Shown piece after piece: positions 35,270 to 44,650 of a stretch of 64,000 nucleotides of DNA (the first letter of the stretch is position 1; every line of letters begins with the position of its first letter). The DNA is from Oceanibium sediminis (GTDB taxonomy: Bacteria; Pseudomonadota; Alphaproteobacteria; Rhodobacterales; Rhodobacteraceae). A program made the translations under genes and the position numbers. The stretch spans positions 186,001 through 250,000 of the forward strand of contig NZ_QGNX01000001.1 of NCBI RefSeq assembly GCF_003265325.1, written 5' to 3'. The notes under the pieces were generated by a model that saw only the letters and a list, made by a program, of their open reading frames with translations, was not told the origin of the DNA and did no database searches.

Positions 35270-35275
35270 CGCCGC

Positions 35276-36037
35276 TCAGCCCTGCCCTGTGCCGCACACC
35301 GCGCAATCGGGCCGCCGGGCCAGGCGGATCTTGCGCGTCTCTCCCCAGAGGGCATCGAAGATCAGCATCTCGCCCCGCAGGGTGCGGCCCGCGCCGGTGA
35401 TATGCTTGATCGCCTCGCCCGCCATCATCGCGCCGATCACGCCGGGCAAAGCGCCCATGACGCCTGCCTCGGCGCAGCTCGGGGCCTGCCCGGGGGCGGG
35501 CGGGTCGGGAAAGATACAGGCGTAGCAGGGGGTGCCGCGGGCCGGATCGAACAGCGAAAGCTGCCCCTCCCACTGGCTGATCGCGCCTGAGAGCAGGGGA
35601 ATCGCCAGCGCCGTCGCGGCCTCGTTCACACGCTGGCGTGTCTCGAAACTGTCGGTCCCGTCGAGGATAAGGTCACATCCGCCGAGCAGGTCGGCGGCGT
35701 TGTCGCTGGTCAGGCGAAGCGCGTGCGTCTCCACCGTCACATGGGGGTTCACCGCCGCCAGCCCCGCCGCCGCGCTGTCCACCTTCAGCTGGCCGATACG
35801 GTCCGTCGTGTGCAGCACCTGGCGTTGCAGGTTGGACAGGCTGACCTCATCGTCGTCGACCAGGCGCAAGCGCCCCACCCCCGCCGCCGCGAGGTAGAGC
35901 AGCGCCGGGCTGCCCAGCCCGCCGGCCCCGACGACGGTGACGCTGGCGGCCTTCAGCTTCTGCTGGCCGGGGCCGCCCACCTCCCGAAGGATGATGTGGC
36001 GGGCGTAGCGCTCCAGTTCCTCGGGGGTGAAACTCAT
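35276..36037 (-). CDS. moeB: Molybdopterin-synthase adenylyltransferase MoeB / ThiF-like
   Basis: A 253-residue E1-like enzyme that adenylates the C-terminus of a ubiquitin-like sulfur carrier. The ATP loop is VVGAGGLGSPALLYL (35-49), the R-finger region is LVDDDEVSLSNLQRQ, the catalytic cysteine is in PSCAEAGVMGALPG, and the zinc cysteines are in CYAC and CAVC. MoeB (molybdenum cofactor) and ThiF (thiazole) cannot be separated with certainty; MoeB is the more usual assignment for this length. Overlaps the upstream acetyltransferase stop by ATGA. Confidence 0.86.
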   Translation of the reverse strand: MSFTPEELERYARHIILREVGGPGQQKLKAASVTVVGAGGLGSPALLYLAAAGVGRLRLVDDDEVSLSNLQRQVLHTTDRIGQLKVDSAAAGLAAVNPHVTVETHALRLTSDNAADLLGGCDLILDGTDSFETRQRVNEAATALAIPLLSGAISQWEGQLSLFDPARGTPCYACIFPDPPAPGQAPSCAEAGVMGALPGVIGAMMAGEAIKHITGAGRTLRGEMLIFDALWGETRKIRLARRPDCAVCGTGQG

Positions 36038-36744
36038 GCGAGATCCTTCGTGAGGGTGATGCGCGCGGGCCCGTCGGGATAGGCGACGCGGGCGTGTTCG
36101 CGGTAGCCGGCGGCGGCGGCCAGCGCCGGGGCCTGCCAGTCATGCAGGCTCAGCACGGCGCGGCGGGCGCCCCGGCGGGTGCCCTCGGCCTCCAACTCGG
36201 CCAGCAGACCGGCGGCAAGGGCGCTGTCGGCCTGCGGCGCGACATGCAGGCCGTCGATATCCAGCAGCCCCATGTTCAGCAGGCCCCGCACGGTGCCGGT
36301 GATCTGGCCGGAGGCATCGCGATGCGCGACCGAGAAGGTTTCGGGCGCCCAGGGCACCGCGCCCTTGTGCTGCGCGGCCAGCGCGCCGGCGGTGTCGGCG
36401 GCGAGCCGCGTGTCATCCTCGATCAGCACGAAACCGACCGGGGTATCGCGCTTTACCGGCATGGCCCCGCTGCGGGCGCGTAGGCGGCGCAGAACCGTGC
36501 GATAGCCCAGTACCGGCACCGCCAGGATCGCGGCGTAGACCATGAGCCGCAGCGCGCCGCCCACGCTTTGACGGAACGGCGCGGTTTCCGGCAGCGCGAC
36601 CTGGGACAGCAGCGCGACCAGGACCATCACCATCGGAATCGCCCGGATCGCCCCTTTCGGCGCATCCAGAACCCGCGCAAAGCCCCATGCGAGCGCACCC
36701 AGCGCCAACAGGCCCAGAAGGCTGAAGTTGGCAAGCACCGCCAT
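36034..36744 (-). CDS. Membrane-anchored GNAT-like acetyltransferase
   Basis: A 236-residue two-part protein. The first 85 residues hold about three hydrophobic helices with a TerC-free, simple pattern; the last 130 (from VGFVLIEDDTRL) look like a GNAT acetyltransferase fold, ending in the AALAAAAGYREHARVAY motif for a C-terminal helix and strand. The combination of membrane part and GNAT domain is notable. Substrate unknown. It overlaps moeB by 4 nt and follows dut by 6 nt, so it belongs to the coaBC-dut-moeB transcription unit. Confidence 0.6.
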   Translation of the reverse strand: MAVLANFSLLGLLALGALAWGFARVLDAPKGAIRAIPMVMVLVALLSQVALPETAPFRQSVGGALRLMVYAAILAVPVLGYRTVLRRLRARSGAMPVKRDTPVGFVLIEDDTRLAADTAGALAAQHKGAVPWAPETFSVAHRDASGQITGTVRGLLNMGLLDIDGLHVAPQADSALAAGLLAELEAEGTRRGARRAVLSLHDWQAPALAAAAGYREHARVAYPDGPARITLTKDLA

Positions 36745-36750
36745 CGCCGC

Positions 36751-37218
36751 TCAGCGCCCGGTGGAGCCGAAACCGCCCGTGCCACGGCGCGACGGGGGCA
36801 GGTCCGCGACCTCGTCCCAGGCGGCGCGGATCACCGGGGCGAGGACCAGCTGCGCCACCCGTTCGCCGTGACTGATGGTGAACGGGCGGGCGGAGGTGTT
36901 GAGCAGCAGGATCGCCACCTCTCCGCGGTAGTCGGCGTCGATGGTGCCAGGGCCGTTCGCGACGATCACCCCCTCCTTCAGCGCCAGCCCGGAGCGTGCG
37001 CGCACCTGCATCTCGTACCCTTCAGGCAGCGCGATGCAGAACCCCGTGGGCACCGCAAGCCGGGCACCGGGGGCCAGCAACAGGCCATCGTCGCGGTTTT
37101 CCGGGGCAAGGTTGGCGCGCACGTCCATGCCGGCGGCGCCGGTGCTCTGGTAGGCGGGCAAGGGAACCGACACATCGGCGGTGGCGGTCCGGGTCAGGGC
37201 GACGGGTACGGCGCTCAT
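36751..37218 (-). CDS. dut: dUTP diphosphatase
   Basis: A 155-residue trimeric dUTPase that hydrolyses dUTP to dUMP and pyrophosphate. All five motifs are visible: [43 protein letters not shown] and [10 protein letters not shown]. The start [11 protein letters not shown] overlaps the coaBC stop (ATGA); a longer open frame upstream is inside coaBC. Coupling of coaBC and dut is common in proteobacteria. Confidence 0.95.
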   Translation of the reverse strand: MSAVPVALTRTATADVSVPLPAYQSTGAAGMDVRANLAPENRDDGLLLAPGARLAVPTGFCIALPEGYEMQVRARSGLALKEGVIVANGPGTIDADYRGEVAILLLNTSARPFTISHGERVAQLVLAPVIRAAWDEVADLPPSRRGTGGFGSTGR

Positions 37219-38408
37219 CCCAGGGCCTCGGCGATGCGCGCCGCAAGCTTCGCGGCGGCCTGTTCCTTGGACATGCGCGGCCATTCCTCCGCCCCCTCGG
37301 CGGAGATCAGGGTGATCGCGTTCTCGGAGCCGCCCATGATCCCGGTTTCGGGGCGCACGTCGTTGGCGAGGATCCAGTCACAGCCCTTGCGCGCGCGCTT
37401 TTCGGTGGCGTGGCGGATCACGTCGTCGGTTTCCGCGGCGAAGCCGACCACCAGCTTCGGGCGCGCCGCGGCGTTGGAAACGGTTTTCAGGATGTCGGGG
37501 TTCTCGGCGAAGTTCAGCGGCGGCATCTCTCCGCTGCCGTCCTTCTTCATCTTCTTGTCCGACGCGCCGACGACGTGCCAGTCCGCCACCGCCGCCGCGC
37601 AGACCGCGGCGTCTGCGGGCAAGGCCTGGTCCACCGCGTCGGCCATCTGGCGGGCGGTTTCCACCTCGACCACATGGGCGCCGGCGGGGCGCGGCGCACT
37701 CGCGGGGCCGGTCACGAAGGTGACCTCGGCCCCCAGCGACAGCAGGGCCCGCGCGATCGCGCTGCCCTGCGCCCCTGAGGAACGGTTGGCGATATAGCGT
37801 ACCGGGTCGATCGGCTCATGCGTCGGCCCCGAGGTGACGAGCACGTGCCGCCCCTTCAGCGGCCCGTCGCGCAGCGCGGCTTCGACGGCGGTGACGATCT
37901 CCAGCGGTTCGGACATGCGCCCGGAGCCGAATTCGCCACAGGCCATGCCGCCCTCGTTCGGGCCGACGCTGAGGATGCCGTCGCCGTTCAGCGTGGCAAG
38001 GTTGCGCTGCGTCGCCGGATGTTCCCACATGCGCACGTTCATCGCCGGGGCGATCAGCACCCGCTTGTCGGTGGCCATCAGCAGCGTGGAGGCCAGGTCG
38101 TTCGCCAGCCCCTGCGCCATCTTGGCCATCAGGTCGGCCGTTGCCGGGGCCACCACGACCAGGTCGGCGGCGCGGCTCAGCTCGATATGGCCCATCTCCG
38201 CCTCGTCGGTCAGGTCGAACAGGTCGGTGAACACCTTCTGCCCCGCCAGCGCGGACACGCTGAGGGGGGTGACGAATTCTGCCGCCGCGCGGGTCAGGAC
38301 CGGTACGACCGTAGCGCCCCGGTCCTGCAGGCGGCGGATCAGCTCAAGCGACTTGTAGGCGGCGATACCGCCCCCGATGATGAGCAACACCTTGCGACCG
38401 GTGAGCAT
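37215..38408 (-). CDS. coaBC: Bifunctional phosphopantothenoylcysteine decarboxylase/synthetase
   Basis: A 397-residue bifunctional coenzyme A enzyme. The CoaC half (about 1-180) has the flavin-binding [10 protein letters not shown]74 in [16 protein letters not shown] (121-128) and the redox cysteine C157 in [10 protein letters not shown]. The CoaB half (about 190-397) starts [18 protein letters not shown] with [10 protein letters not shown] for nucleotide binding. It is the first gene of the coaBC-dut-acetyltransferase-moeB string and is preceded by an 18-bp imperfect hairpin. Confidence 0.95.
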   Translation of the reverse strand: MLTGRKVLLIIGGGIAAYKSLELIRRLQDRGATVVPVLTRAAAEFVTPLSVSALAGQKVFTDLFDLTDEAEMGHIELSRAADLVVVAPATADLMAKMAQGLANDLASTLLMATDKRVLIAPAMNVRMWEHPATQRNLATLNGDGILSVGPNEGGMACGEFGSGRMSEPLEIVTAVEAALRDGPLKGRHVLVTSGPTHEPIDPVRYIANRSSGAQGSAIARALLSLGAEVTFVTGPASAPRPAGAHVVEVETARQMADAVDQALPADAAVCAAAVADWHVVGASDKKMKKDGSGEMPPLNFAENPDILKTVSNAAARPKLVVGFAAETDDVIRHATEKRARKGCDWILANDVRPETGIMGGSENAITLISAEGAEEWPRMSKEQAAAKLAARIAEALG

Positions 38409-38493
38409 GGGAAACCCCCGAAAAACCTCGTTCCCTCAATGCATACGCCGCCCCCCGCATCGGGGCAAGCCGGGCCGGGACCACGCACATATG

Positions 38494-38535
38494 GAAACGG
38501 ACCGGTCCCATGCGGTCATGGGGCCGATCCGTTTC
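38494..38535. repeat. 18-bp imperfect inverted repeat between rpoH and coaBC
   Basis: GAAACGGACCGGTCCCAT (38494-38511) and ATGGGGCCGATCCGTTTC (38518-38535) pair at 16 of 18 positions around a 6-nt loop. On the minus strand the transcript would form a long stem after rpoH and before coaBC. It may end rpoH transcription or be a regulatory leader of coaBC. Confidence 0.65.
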
Positions 38536-38589
38536 TGCCGCAAAGCACGGCGGAGGGGGCTACCCGAAGGCGCCCCCCGGTCTGTCGTA

Positions 38590-39471
38590 TCAGGCGATCG
38601 CCAGCAATTGCGCGGCGTTGCCTGTCACGGTTTCCAGGCGCTTGCGCATCTTCTTCAGCGCCTGTGCTTCAAGCTGGCGGATCCGCTCCTTGGAGAGGCC
38701 GAGCTCTGTCCCGAGACTTTCAAGCGTGCGTGGCTCATCCTTCAGCTTGCGCTCGATGATGATCATCCGCTCGCGCTCGTTCAGCGAGGTCATGGCGTCC
38801 TTCAGCCAGTCCCGCGCCTTCGCCAGGTCGCGATCGCGTTCCACCATGTGCTCGGCCTGCGGGGCGCTGTCCTCAAGGGTTTCGACCCATTCGCGACCCT
38901 CTTCGCCCGCCTGTTGCGCGTTCAGCGAAAAGTCCGAGCCGGCCAGCCGGGCGTCCATCATCTCCACGTCGCGCAGCGGCACGCCGACTTCGATGGCGAT
39001 CTTCTCGCGCAGCTCCTGCCCGTCGATCTGCTCACCCGCGGCCCCGGCCTCACGCTCGAACTTGGCGCGGACACGGCGCAGGTTGAAGAACAACGCCTTC
39101 TGGGACGAGGTGGAGCCGGTGCGCACCATCGACCAGTTGCGCATCACGTAATCCTGGATCGAAGCCTTGATCCACCAGACCGCGTAGGTCGAGAAGCGCA
39201 CACCCCTGTCGGGATCAAACTTCTCGGCCGCCTTCATCAGGCCAACCCCCGCTTCCTGCACCAGGTCGGGCATCGGCGCGCCGTAGCGGCGGTATTTCGA
39301 CGCCATGGAGACCGCCAAACGCATGTAGGCGTTCACGAGCCGGTGGAGTGATTTCTCGCATCCTTCGTCGCGCCAGGCGCGGGCGAGCATGAGTTCTGTT
39401 TCCGCGTCGAGCATCTCTGCCGCCATGGCCTGGCGTGTGACGCTTCTGATCCCTGCAGTGTCGGTGTTCAT
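38590..39471 (-). CDS. rpoH: RNA polymerase sigma-32 factor (RpoHII-like)
   Basis: A 293-residue heat-shock-type sigma factor. Region 2 is present (VNAYMRLAVSMASKYRRYG, MPDLVQEAGVGLMKAAEKFD, FSTYAVWWIKASIQDY), the RpoH box is QKALFFNLRR (124-133), and region 4 has TLESLGTELGLSKERIRQLE. Rhodobacter species carry two RpoH proteins; this one has an ECF-type promoter like that of RpoHII, which is a target of RpoE. The subtype is my inference. Divergent from a GST remnant. Confidence 0.92.
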   Translation of the reverse strand: MNTDTAGIRSVTRQAMAAEMLDAETELMLARAWRDEGCEKSLHRLVNAYMRLAVSMASKYRRYGAPMPDLVQEAGVGLMKAAEKFDPDRGVRFSTYAVWWIKASIQDYVMRNWSMVRTGSTSSQKALFFNLRRVRAKFEREAGAAGEQIDGQELREKIAIEVGVPLRDVEMMDARLAGSDFSLNAQQAGEEGREWVETLEDSAPQAEHMVERDRDLAKARDWLKDAMTSLNERERMIIIERKLKDEPRTLESLGTELGLSKERIRQLEAQALKKMRKRLETVTGNAAQLLAIA

Positions 39472-39520
39472 CCTTAACTCCGGTTTGGTCTGTCGGATGC
39501 CTGTTTTTTTGTTGTTGCAA

Positions 39521-39550
39521 GGTTTACGTGGCCGGGGCCGGGGCGGATCA
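39521..39550 (-). promoter_or_regulatory. RpoE (ECF11)-type promoter of rpoH
   Basis: On the minus strand TGATCC (39550-39545), an 18-nt spacer and TAAACC (39526-39521) follow the RpoE/ChrR promoter pattern of Rhodobacter, TGATCC-N18-TAAGA. The -35 and spacing are exact, the -10 differs. The start would be near 39514, 43 nt from the ATG. Confidence 0.6.
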
Positions 39551-39693
39551 CCGTTGAGCCATATGATTCAAAGGCCCAAGCGCCGAACAGACCGTTTCCA
39601 TTTCAGGAACAAATGCGACGGATCGCGGAATTGCATTGGACGACAGGCGGTTGCGGCCCATAGACCCGGCTCAATACGCAGCGGGGAAAGAAG

Positions 39694-39828
39694 ATGTCCT
39701 ACGACCTGATTATCGCGGACCGGACGTATTCAAGCTGGTCCCTGCGCGGCTGGCTGGTGTTCGACGCGTTCGCCATCCGTCATCGCGGCCGTCGAATTGG
39801 TAACCGCTTCTTAACCAAGCTCTGGTGA
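39694..39828 (+). pseudogene. 5' remnant of a glutathione S-transferase gene
   Basis: ATG 39694, after GGGGAAAG, encodes MSYDLIIADRTYSSWSLRG and then WLVFDAFAI, the conserved start of the GST family seen next to comM or gshB in Rhodobacterales. About residue 28 similarity ends and the frame continues with unrelated residues to a TGA at 39828, 44 codons in total. The thioredoxin-fold remainder and the C-terminal helical domain are absent. The break lies near 39777, before the CtrA-like box and the comM start. Most likely a deletion removed the rest of the gene. Confidence 0.75.
39800..39816 (+). promoter_or_regulatory. CtrA-like box upstream of comM
   Basis: GTAA-N7-TTAACC (39800-39816) matches seven of eight bases of the CtrA consensus TTAA-N7-TTAA. 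It is 38 nt before the comM start. In several Rhodobacterales CtrA controls competence and gene-transfer-agent genes. Confidence 0.45.
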
Positions 39829-39853
39829 ACTGGGCGCCGAAAACAGGGGCGCC

Positions 39854-41425
39854 ATGACCGCAAACATCACCACAGTCGCCTTTCAGGGCATGGAAGCGCG
39901 CCGGGTCGAGGTTCAGTGCTCGATCCACCCCGGCCTGCCGGGCTTTGCCATCGTCGGCCTGCCGGACAAGTCGGTGTCCGAGGCGCGCGAAAGGGTGCGG
40001 GCCGCGCTGACCGAGATGGGGCTTGCCCTGCCCTCGCGGCGGATCACGCTGAACCTCGCGCCTGCCGACCTGCCGAAAGAGGGGTCCCATTTCGACCTGC
40101 CGATCGCGCTGGCGGTGCTGGCGGCGATGGAAGTGCTGCCGCGCGAGACGCTGGGCGAATACTGGGCCATGGGCGAGCTGTCGCTCGACGGGCGGCTGAT
40201 GCCGGTGCTCGGCGCGCTGCCCACGGCGCTTGCCGCGGGGGAGGATGGCTGCGGGCTGATCTGCCCCGCCGGGAACGGCGCGGAAGCCGCCTGGGTCGAC
40301 TCGGTCGAGGTGATCGCCCCCGGCTCGTTGCTGGAGCTGGTCAATCACTTCAACGGCTCCTCCGTCATCGCCCCCGCCGCCGCCGGGGAGGTGGCCGAAC
40401 CGACCGACGGCCAGCGCGACCTTGTCGATGTGCGCGGGCAGGAAAAGGCCCGCCGCGCGCTGGAAATCGCGGCCGCCGGGCGGCACCACCTGCTAATGGT
40501 CGGCCCGCCGGGGTCGGGCAAGTCCATGCTCGCAGCACGGCTGCCCGGCATTCTGCCGCCGCTGGACGCGGGCGAGGCCTTGGAAACCTCGATGATCCAT
40601 TCGCTGGCGGGGCTGCTGGACGCGGGCGGTATCCGACGCGACAGGCCCTATCGGAACCCGCATCACACCGCCTCGGTCGCGGCGGTGGCCGGGGGCGGGC
40701 GCGGGGCGAAGCCGGGGGAAATCAGCCTGGCGCATCACGGGGTGCTGTTCCTTGACGAACTGCCGGAATTCCCCCGCCCGGTGCTGGAAACCCTGCGCCA
40801 ACCGATCGAGACGGGCGAGGTCATCATCGCGCGGGCCAACGCCCATGTGCGCTATCCCTGCCGGTTCATGCTGATCGCCGCCGCGAACCCCTGCCGCTGC
40901 GGCTACCTGGCCGACCCCGCCCGCGCCTGCGCCCGCGCGCCCGCCTGCGGCGACGATTACCTCGGCCGGATTTCAGGCCCGCTGCTGGATCGCTTCGATT
41001 TGCGGGTGGAGGTGCCCCCCGTGCGCATCGCCGAGATCGCGGACGCCCAGCCGGGCGAGGCATCGGCCAGCGTCGCCGCGCGGGTTGCCGCCGCCCGGAC
41101 CCGCCAGGCCGAGCGGTATGCAGAGCTGGCCGACGTGCGCGTCAACGCGGATGCGGAAGGCGATGTGCTCGGCAAACTGTCGAATCTGTCCGCCGAGGCG
41201 GAGGGGCTGCTCAGCCGCGCGGCGGATCGCTTCGGCTTCAGCGCGCGCGGCTATCACCGCACCCTGCGCGTCGCGCGCACCATCGCCGACCTGGCAGGGG
41301 CCGACACGGTGGACGCCGCCCATGTGGCAGAAGCCATCGCGTACCGGCTAACGGCGGAGGATCGCAAGCCGCAGGCCGTCATGGACGCGCCGGGGCCGCC
41401 GCAGCAGAAACCCGTCACCGCCTGA
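39854..41425 (+). CDS. comM: ComM/YifB, Mg-chelatase-like AAA+ helicase
   Basis: A 523-residue AAA+ protein that promotes branch migration during natural transformation. The N-terminal ChlI-like domain (GLPGFAIVGLPDKSVSEAREI-type segment, here ending RER) is followed by Walker A GPPGSGKSMLA near residue 217, Walker B HGVLFLDELPEF and the zinc-like CRCGYLAD. The C-terminal lid domain ends with ARTIADLAGAD. It pairs with dprA in this window, and a CtrA-like box precedes it. Converges on the esterase gene. Confidence 0.92.
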   Translation: MTANITTVAFQGMEARRVEVQCSIHPGLPGFAIVGLPDKSVSEARERVRAALTEMGLALPSRRITLNLAPADLPKEGSHFDLPIALAVLAAMEVLPRETLGEYWAMGELSLDGRLMPVLGALPTALAAGEDGCGLICPAGNGAEAAWVDSVEVIAPGSLLELVNHFNGSSVIAPAAAGEVAEPTDGQRDLVDVRGQEKARRALEIAAAGRHHLLMVGPPGSGKSMLAARLPGILPPLDAGEALETSMIHSLAGLLDAGGIRRDRPYRNPHHTASVAAVAGGGRGAKPGEISLAHHGVLFLDELPEFPRPVLETLRQPIETGEVIIARANAHVRYPCRFMLIAAANPCRCGYLADPARACARAPACGDDYLGRISGPLLDRFDLRVEVPPVRIAEIADAQPGEASASVAARVAAARTRQAERYAELADVRVNADAEGDVLGKLSNLSAEAEGLLSRAADRFGFSARGYHRTLRVARTIADLAGADTVDAAHVAEAIAYRLTAEDRKPQAVMDAPGPPQQKPVTA

Positions 41426-41442
41426 CCCCGACACGCCCGGAG

Positions 41443-42350
41443 TCAGGTGGCCGGGGAAGAGGGCGCAGAAAGAAGGATCTGGCGCAGGAAGTCGTCACAG
41501 GCGTCAAGGGCGCGATCCGCCTCGGGGATCCAGCCAAGAAATAGCTGGAAGGCGTGCAAGCCCTCGGGCAGCACCTGCAGGGTGACACGCCCGCCCGTCC
41601 CCTCGATCCGGCGGGCCATGGCCTGCGAGTCGCTCAGAAGGATCTCGTCTTCGCAGACCTGGATCAGCACCGGCGGGCCGTTCGCGAAATCACCGAACAC
41701 TGGCGAGGCTTCGGGGTCCTCCGCAAATCCGCCCTGAAGGTACATGTCCCGCACCATGGTGACCGCGTTGGCGGGAAGGATCGGATCGCTCTTGGCATTC
41801 GCCGCGATGGAGGGGCCGGACAAAGTCAGATCCACCCAGGGTGAGAACGCGAGCACCGCCGCGGGGAGCGGCAGACCCCGATGCAGGATCCGGTGCAGCA
41901 GGGCCAGCGCCAGTCCGCCGCCCGCGCTGTCCCCGGCCAGGATCACCGGGCCGACGCTCGCTGCCGCCACGGCCTCATAGCAGGCGGTCACCTCGTCCAG
42001 TGCGCGGGGAAAGGCCGCCTCGGGCGCGCGGGCATACTCGGGCAGCACGACATCGAAGCCGAAGGGCTGCGCCAGCCGCGCCGCCAGCCCCTGGTGGCTG
42101 CGGGCGCTGAACAGGATGAACGCCCCGCCATGCACGTAGAACACCGTGCCGCCGCCGCCCTTGAGCACGCGGCAGGCCACACCCCCAATCGTTTCACTGC
42201 GATAGGCCAGCGGCTTTCGCCCGCGCAGCAGCAGCCGCGCCATGGGTTCGGTGCGCAGCCGGTGCAGCCAGGGCCGCCTGGCCCGCGCCAGAACCGGCTT
42301 TTCCAGGTGTCGCGCCAGCCACCGCAGGCGGGTGAGGGCGCGGCTGCGGC

Positions 42351-42354
<4 letters not shown>
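41443..42354 (-). CDS. Alpha/beta hydrolase, hormone-sensitive lipase family
   Basis: A 303-residue esterase of the HSL family. The oxyanion motif is HGGAF (75-79), the catalytic serine is S143 in GDSAGGG, and the acid and histidine probably lie in the late CEDEILL and [11 protein letters not shown] motifs. Length and order are normal. Natural substrate unknown. It overlaps the gshB stop by ATGA on the minus strand and shares a transcript with gshB. It converges on comM. Confidence 0.87.
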
Positions 42355-43292
<938 letters not shown>

Positions 43293-43364
43293 GTGCAGGA
43301 TCCTTGAGCGTGTCGTTGCTTTTGTGAATTGGACCAGCGCGGGGCGCTTTGCAAGCCGCGCCGA

Positions 43365-43715
43365 TTACTGCCCGAAGGCGTTTTCCAGCCGCTCGGCACG
43401 GCCGGTGGCATCCAAGGTGACTACATCGAAGCGGCAGGGGGTCAAGCTGGAGCGCCCGTTTTCCGCCAGCCACAGTTCTGCCGCGGCAAAGATGCGGGCC
43501 TGCTGGCGCGCGCTGAGCGACTGCGCGGCAGCGGCATGGGTGGCGCGGGCCTTCACCTCGACGAAGATCACCGTGTCGCCCAGTTCGACGATCAGGTCGA
43601 TTTCCCCCGAACGAGTCCGTGCCCGGCGGGCGAGTACCTCTGCCCCTTGCGCCGTGTAGAGGCGTTCGGCCGCTTCCTCGGCGGCCAGGCCGCTCTCGTA
43701 ACGCAAGCGGCTCAT
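43365..43715 (-). CDS. YraN family (UPF0102) protein
   Basis: A 116-residue small protein of UPF0102/YraN, a restriction-endonuclease-like fold: GLAAEEAAERLYTAQGAEV then RTRSGEIDLIVELGDTVIFVEVKAR with the E-D-EVK motif. The function is not established; a role in DNA processing is suggested for the family. It overlaps rsmI by ATGA, which conserves the rsmI-yraN order seen in many proteobacteria. Confidence 0.92.
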   Translation of the reverse strand: MSRLRYESGLAAEEAAERLYTAQGAEVLARRARTRSGEIDLIVELGDTVIFVEVKARATHAAAAQSLSARQQARIFAAAELWLAENGRSSLTPCRFDVVTLDATGRAERLENAFGQ

Positions 43716-44554
43716 CGGGCCTTCAGTTCCAGCGCGCGGGCATAGACCTGCTTGCGCGGCAGGCCCGTCGCCTCGGCCACGATGCTGGCGGCGTCCTTCA
43801 GCGAATTGTCCCGCAAGGCGGCCTCCAGCGCTTTATCCAGCGTCTCGGCAGAGGCTTCCGCCCCGAAGGGCGGGCCGACGACGATCACGATCTCGCCCTT
43901 GGGCGGGGCCTCGTCCGCGTAGGCGGCGGCGAGCGTTTCCAGCGGGCCGCGGCGCACTTCCTCGAACTTCTTGGTCAGCTCACGGCAGACGGCTGCGGGG
44001 CGGTCCCCCAGGGTTTTCGCCATGTCGGCAAGGCAGGCGGCCAGGCGGCGGGGCGATTCATAGAACACCAGCGTGCCGGGGATCTGCGCGAATTCGCCCA
44101 GCTGAGCGCGACGCGCGGCGGATTTCGGCGGCAGGAACCCGGCGAAGAAGAAGCGATCCGTCGGCAGGCCCGCCACCGACAGCGCCGCCAGCAGCGCCGA
44201 CGCGCCGGGCGCGGCGAACACCGGCAGATCCGCCGCGATCGCCTCGGCCGCCAGCTTGTAGCCGGGGTCCGCGATCAGCGGCGTGCCCGCGTCCGAGACA
44301 TAGGCGACGGACTTGCCGTCCTGCAGCGCGCGCAGCAGCCGGGGCCGTGCCTGCGCGCCGTTGTGGTCGTGGTAGGGCACCAGCTGGCGGCCCGTCAGCG
44401 CGACGCCGTGGATCTCCATCAGGCGGCGGGCGGTGCGGGTGTCTTCGGCGGCCAGCATGTCGGCATCCGCCAGCACGCGAAGGGCGCGCAGGGTGATGTC
44501 GTCGGCGGTGCCGATGGGCGTGGCGACCAGGTAAAGGCCGGGAGCGAGGGGCAT
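43712..44554 (-). CDS. rsmI: 16S rRNA C1402 2'-O-methyltransferase RsmI
   Basis: A 280-residue tetrapyrrole-methylase-fold enzyme that methylates the ribose of C1402. The start GLYLVATPIGTADDITLRAL, LLAAEDTR-type segment (MLAAEDTRTARRL), VAYVSDAGTPLIADPGYKL and APGASALLAALSVAGL are the family signatures. I start at MPLAPG (44554); the reading frame extends upstream without ribosome-binding support. It is divergent from the LpoA-like gene with a 96-nt gap. Confidence 0.94.
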   Translation of the reverse strand: MPLAPGLYLVATPIGTADDITLRALRVLADADMLAAEDTRTARRLMEIHGVALTGRQLVPYHDHNGAQARPRLLRALQDGKSVAYVSDAGTPLIADPGYKLAAEAIAADLPVFAAPGASALLAALSVAGLPTDRFFFAGFLPPKSAARRAQLGEFAQIPGTLVFYESPRRLAACLADMAKTLGDRPAAVCRELTKKFEEVRRGPLETLAAAYADEAPPKGEIVIVVGPPFGAEASAETLDKALEAALRDNSLKDAASIVAEATGLPRKQVYARALELKAR

Positions 44555-44650
44555 GAGCGTCTTATTGTTCCGTTTACTTGGGCCACGGGCCTCAGTAGTG
44601 TGCGCCGAGTTTGCCTGCCGCCACAAGGGCCCCCCGCCCGGAAAGGTCAT

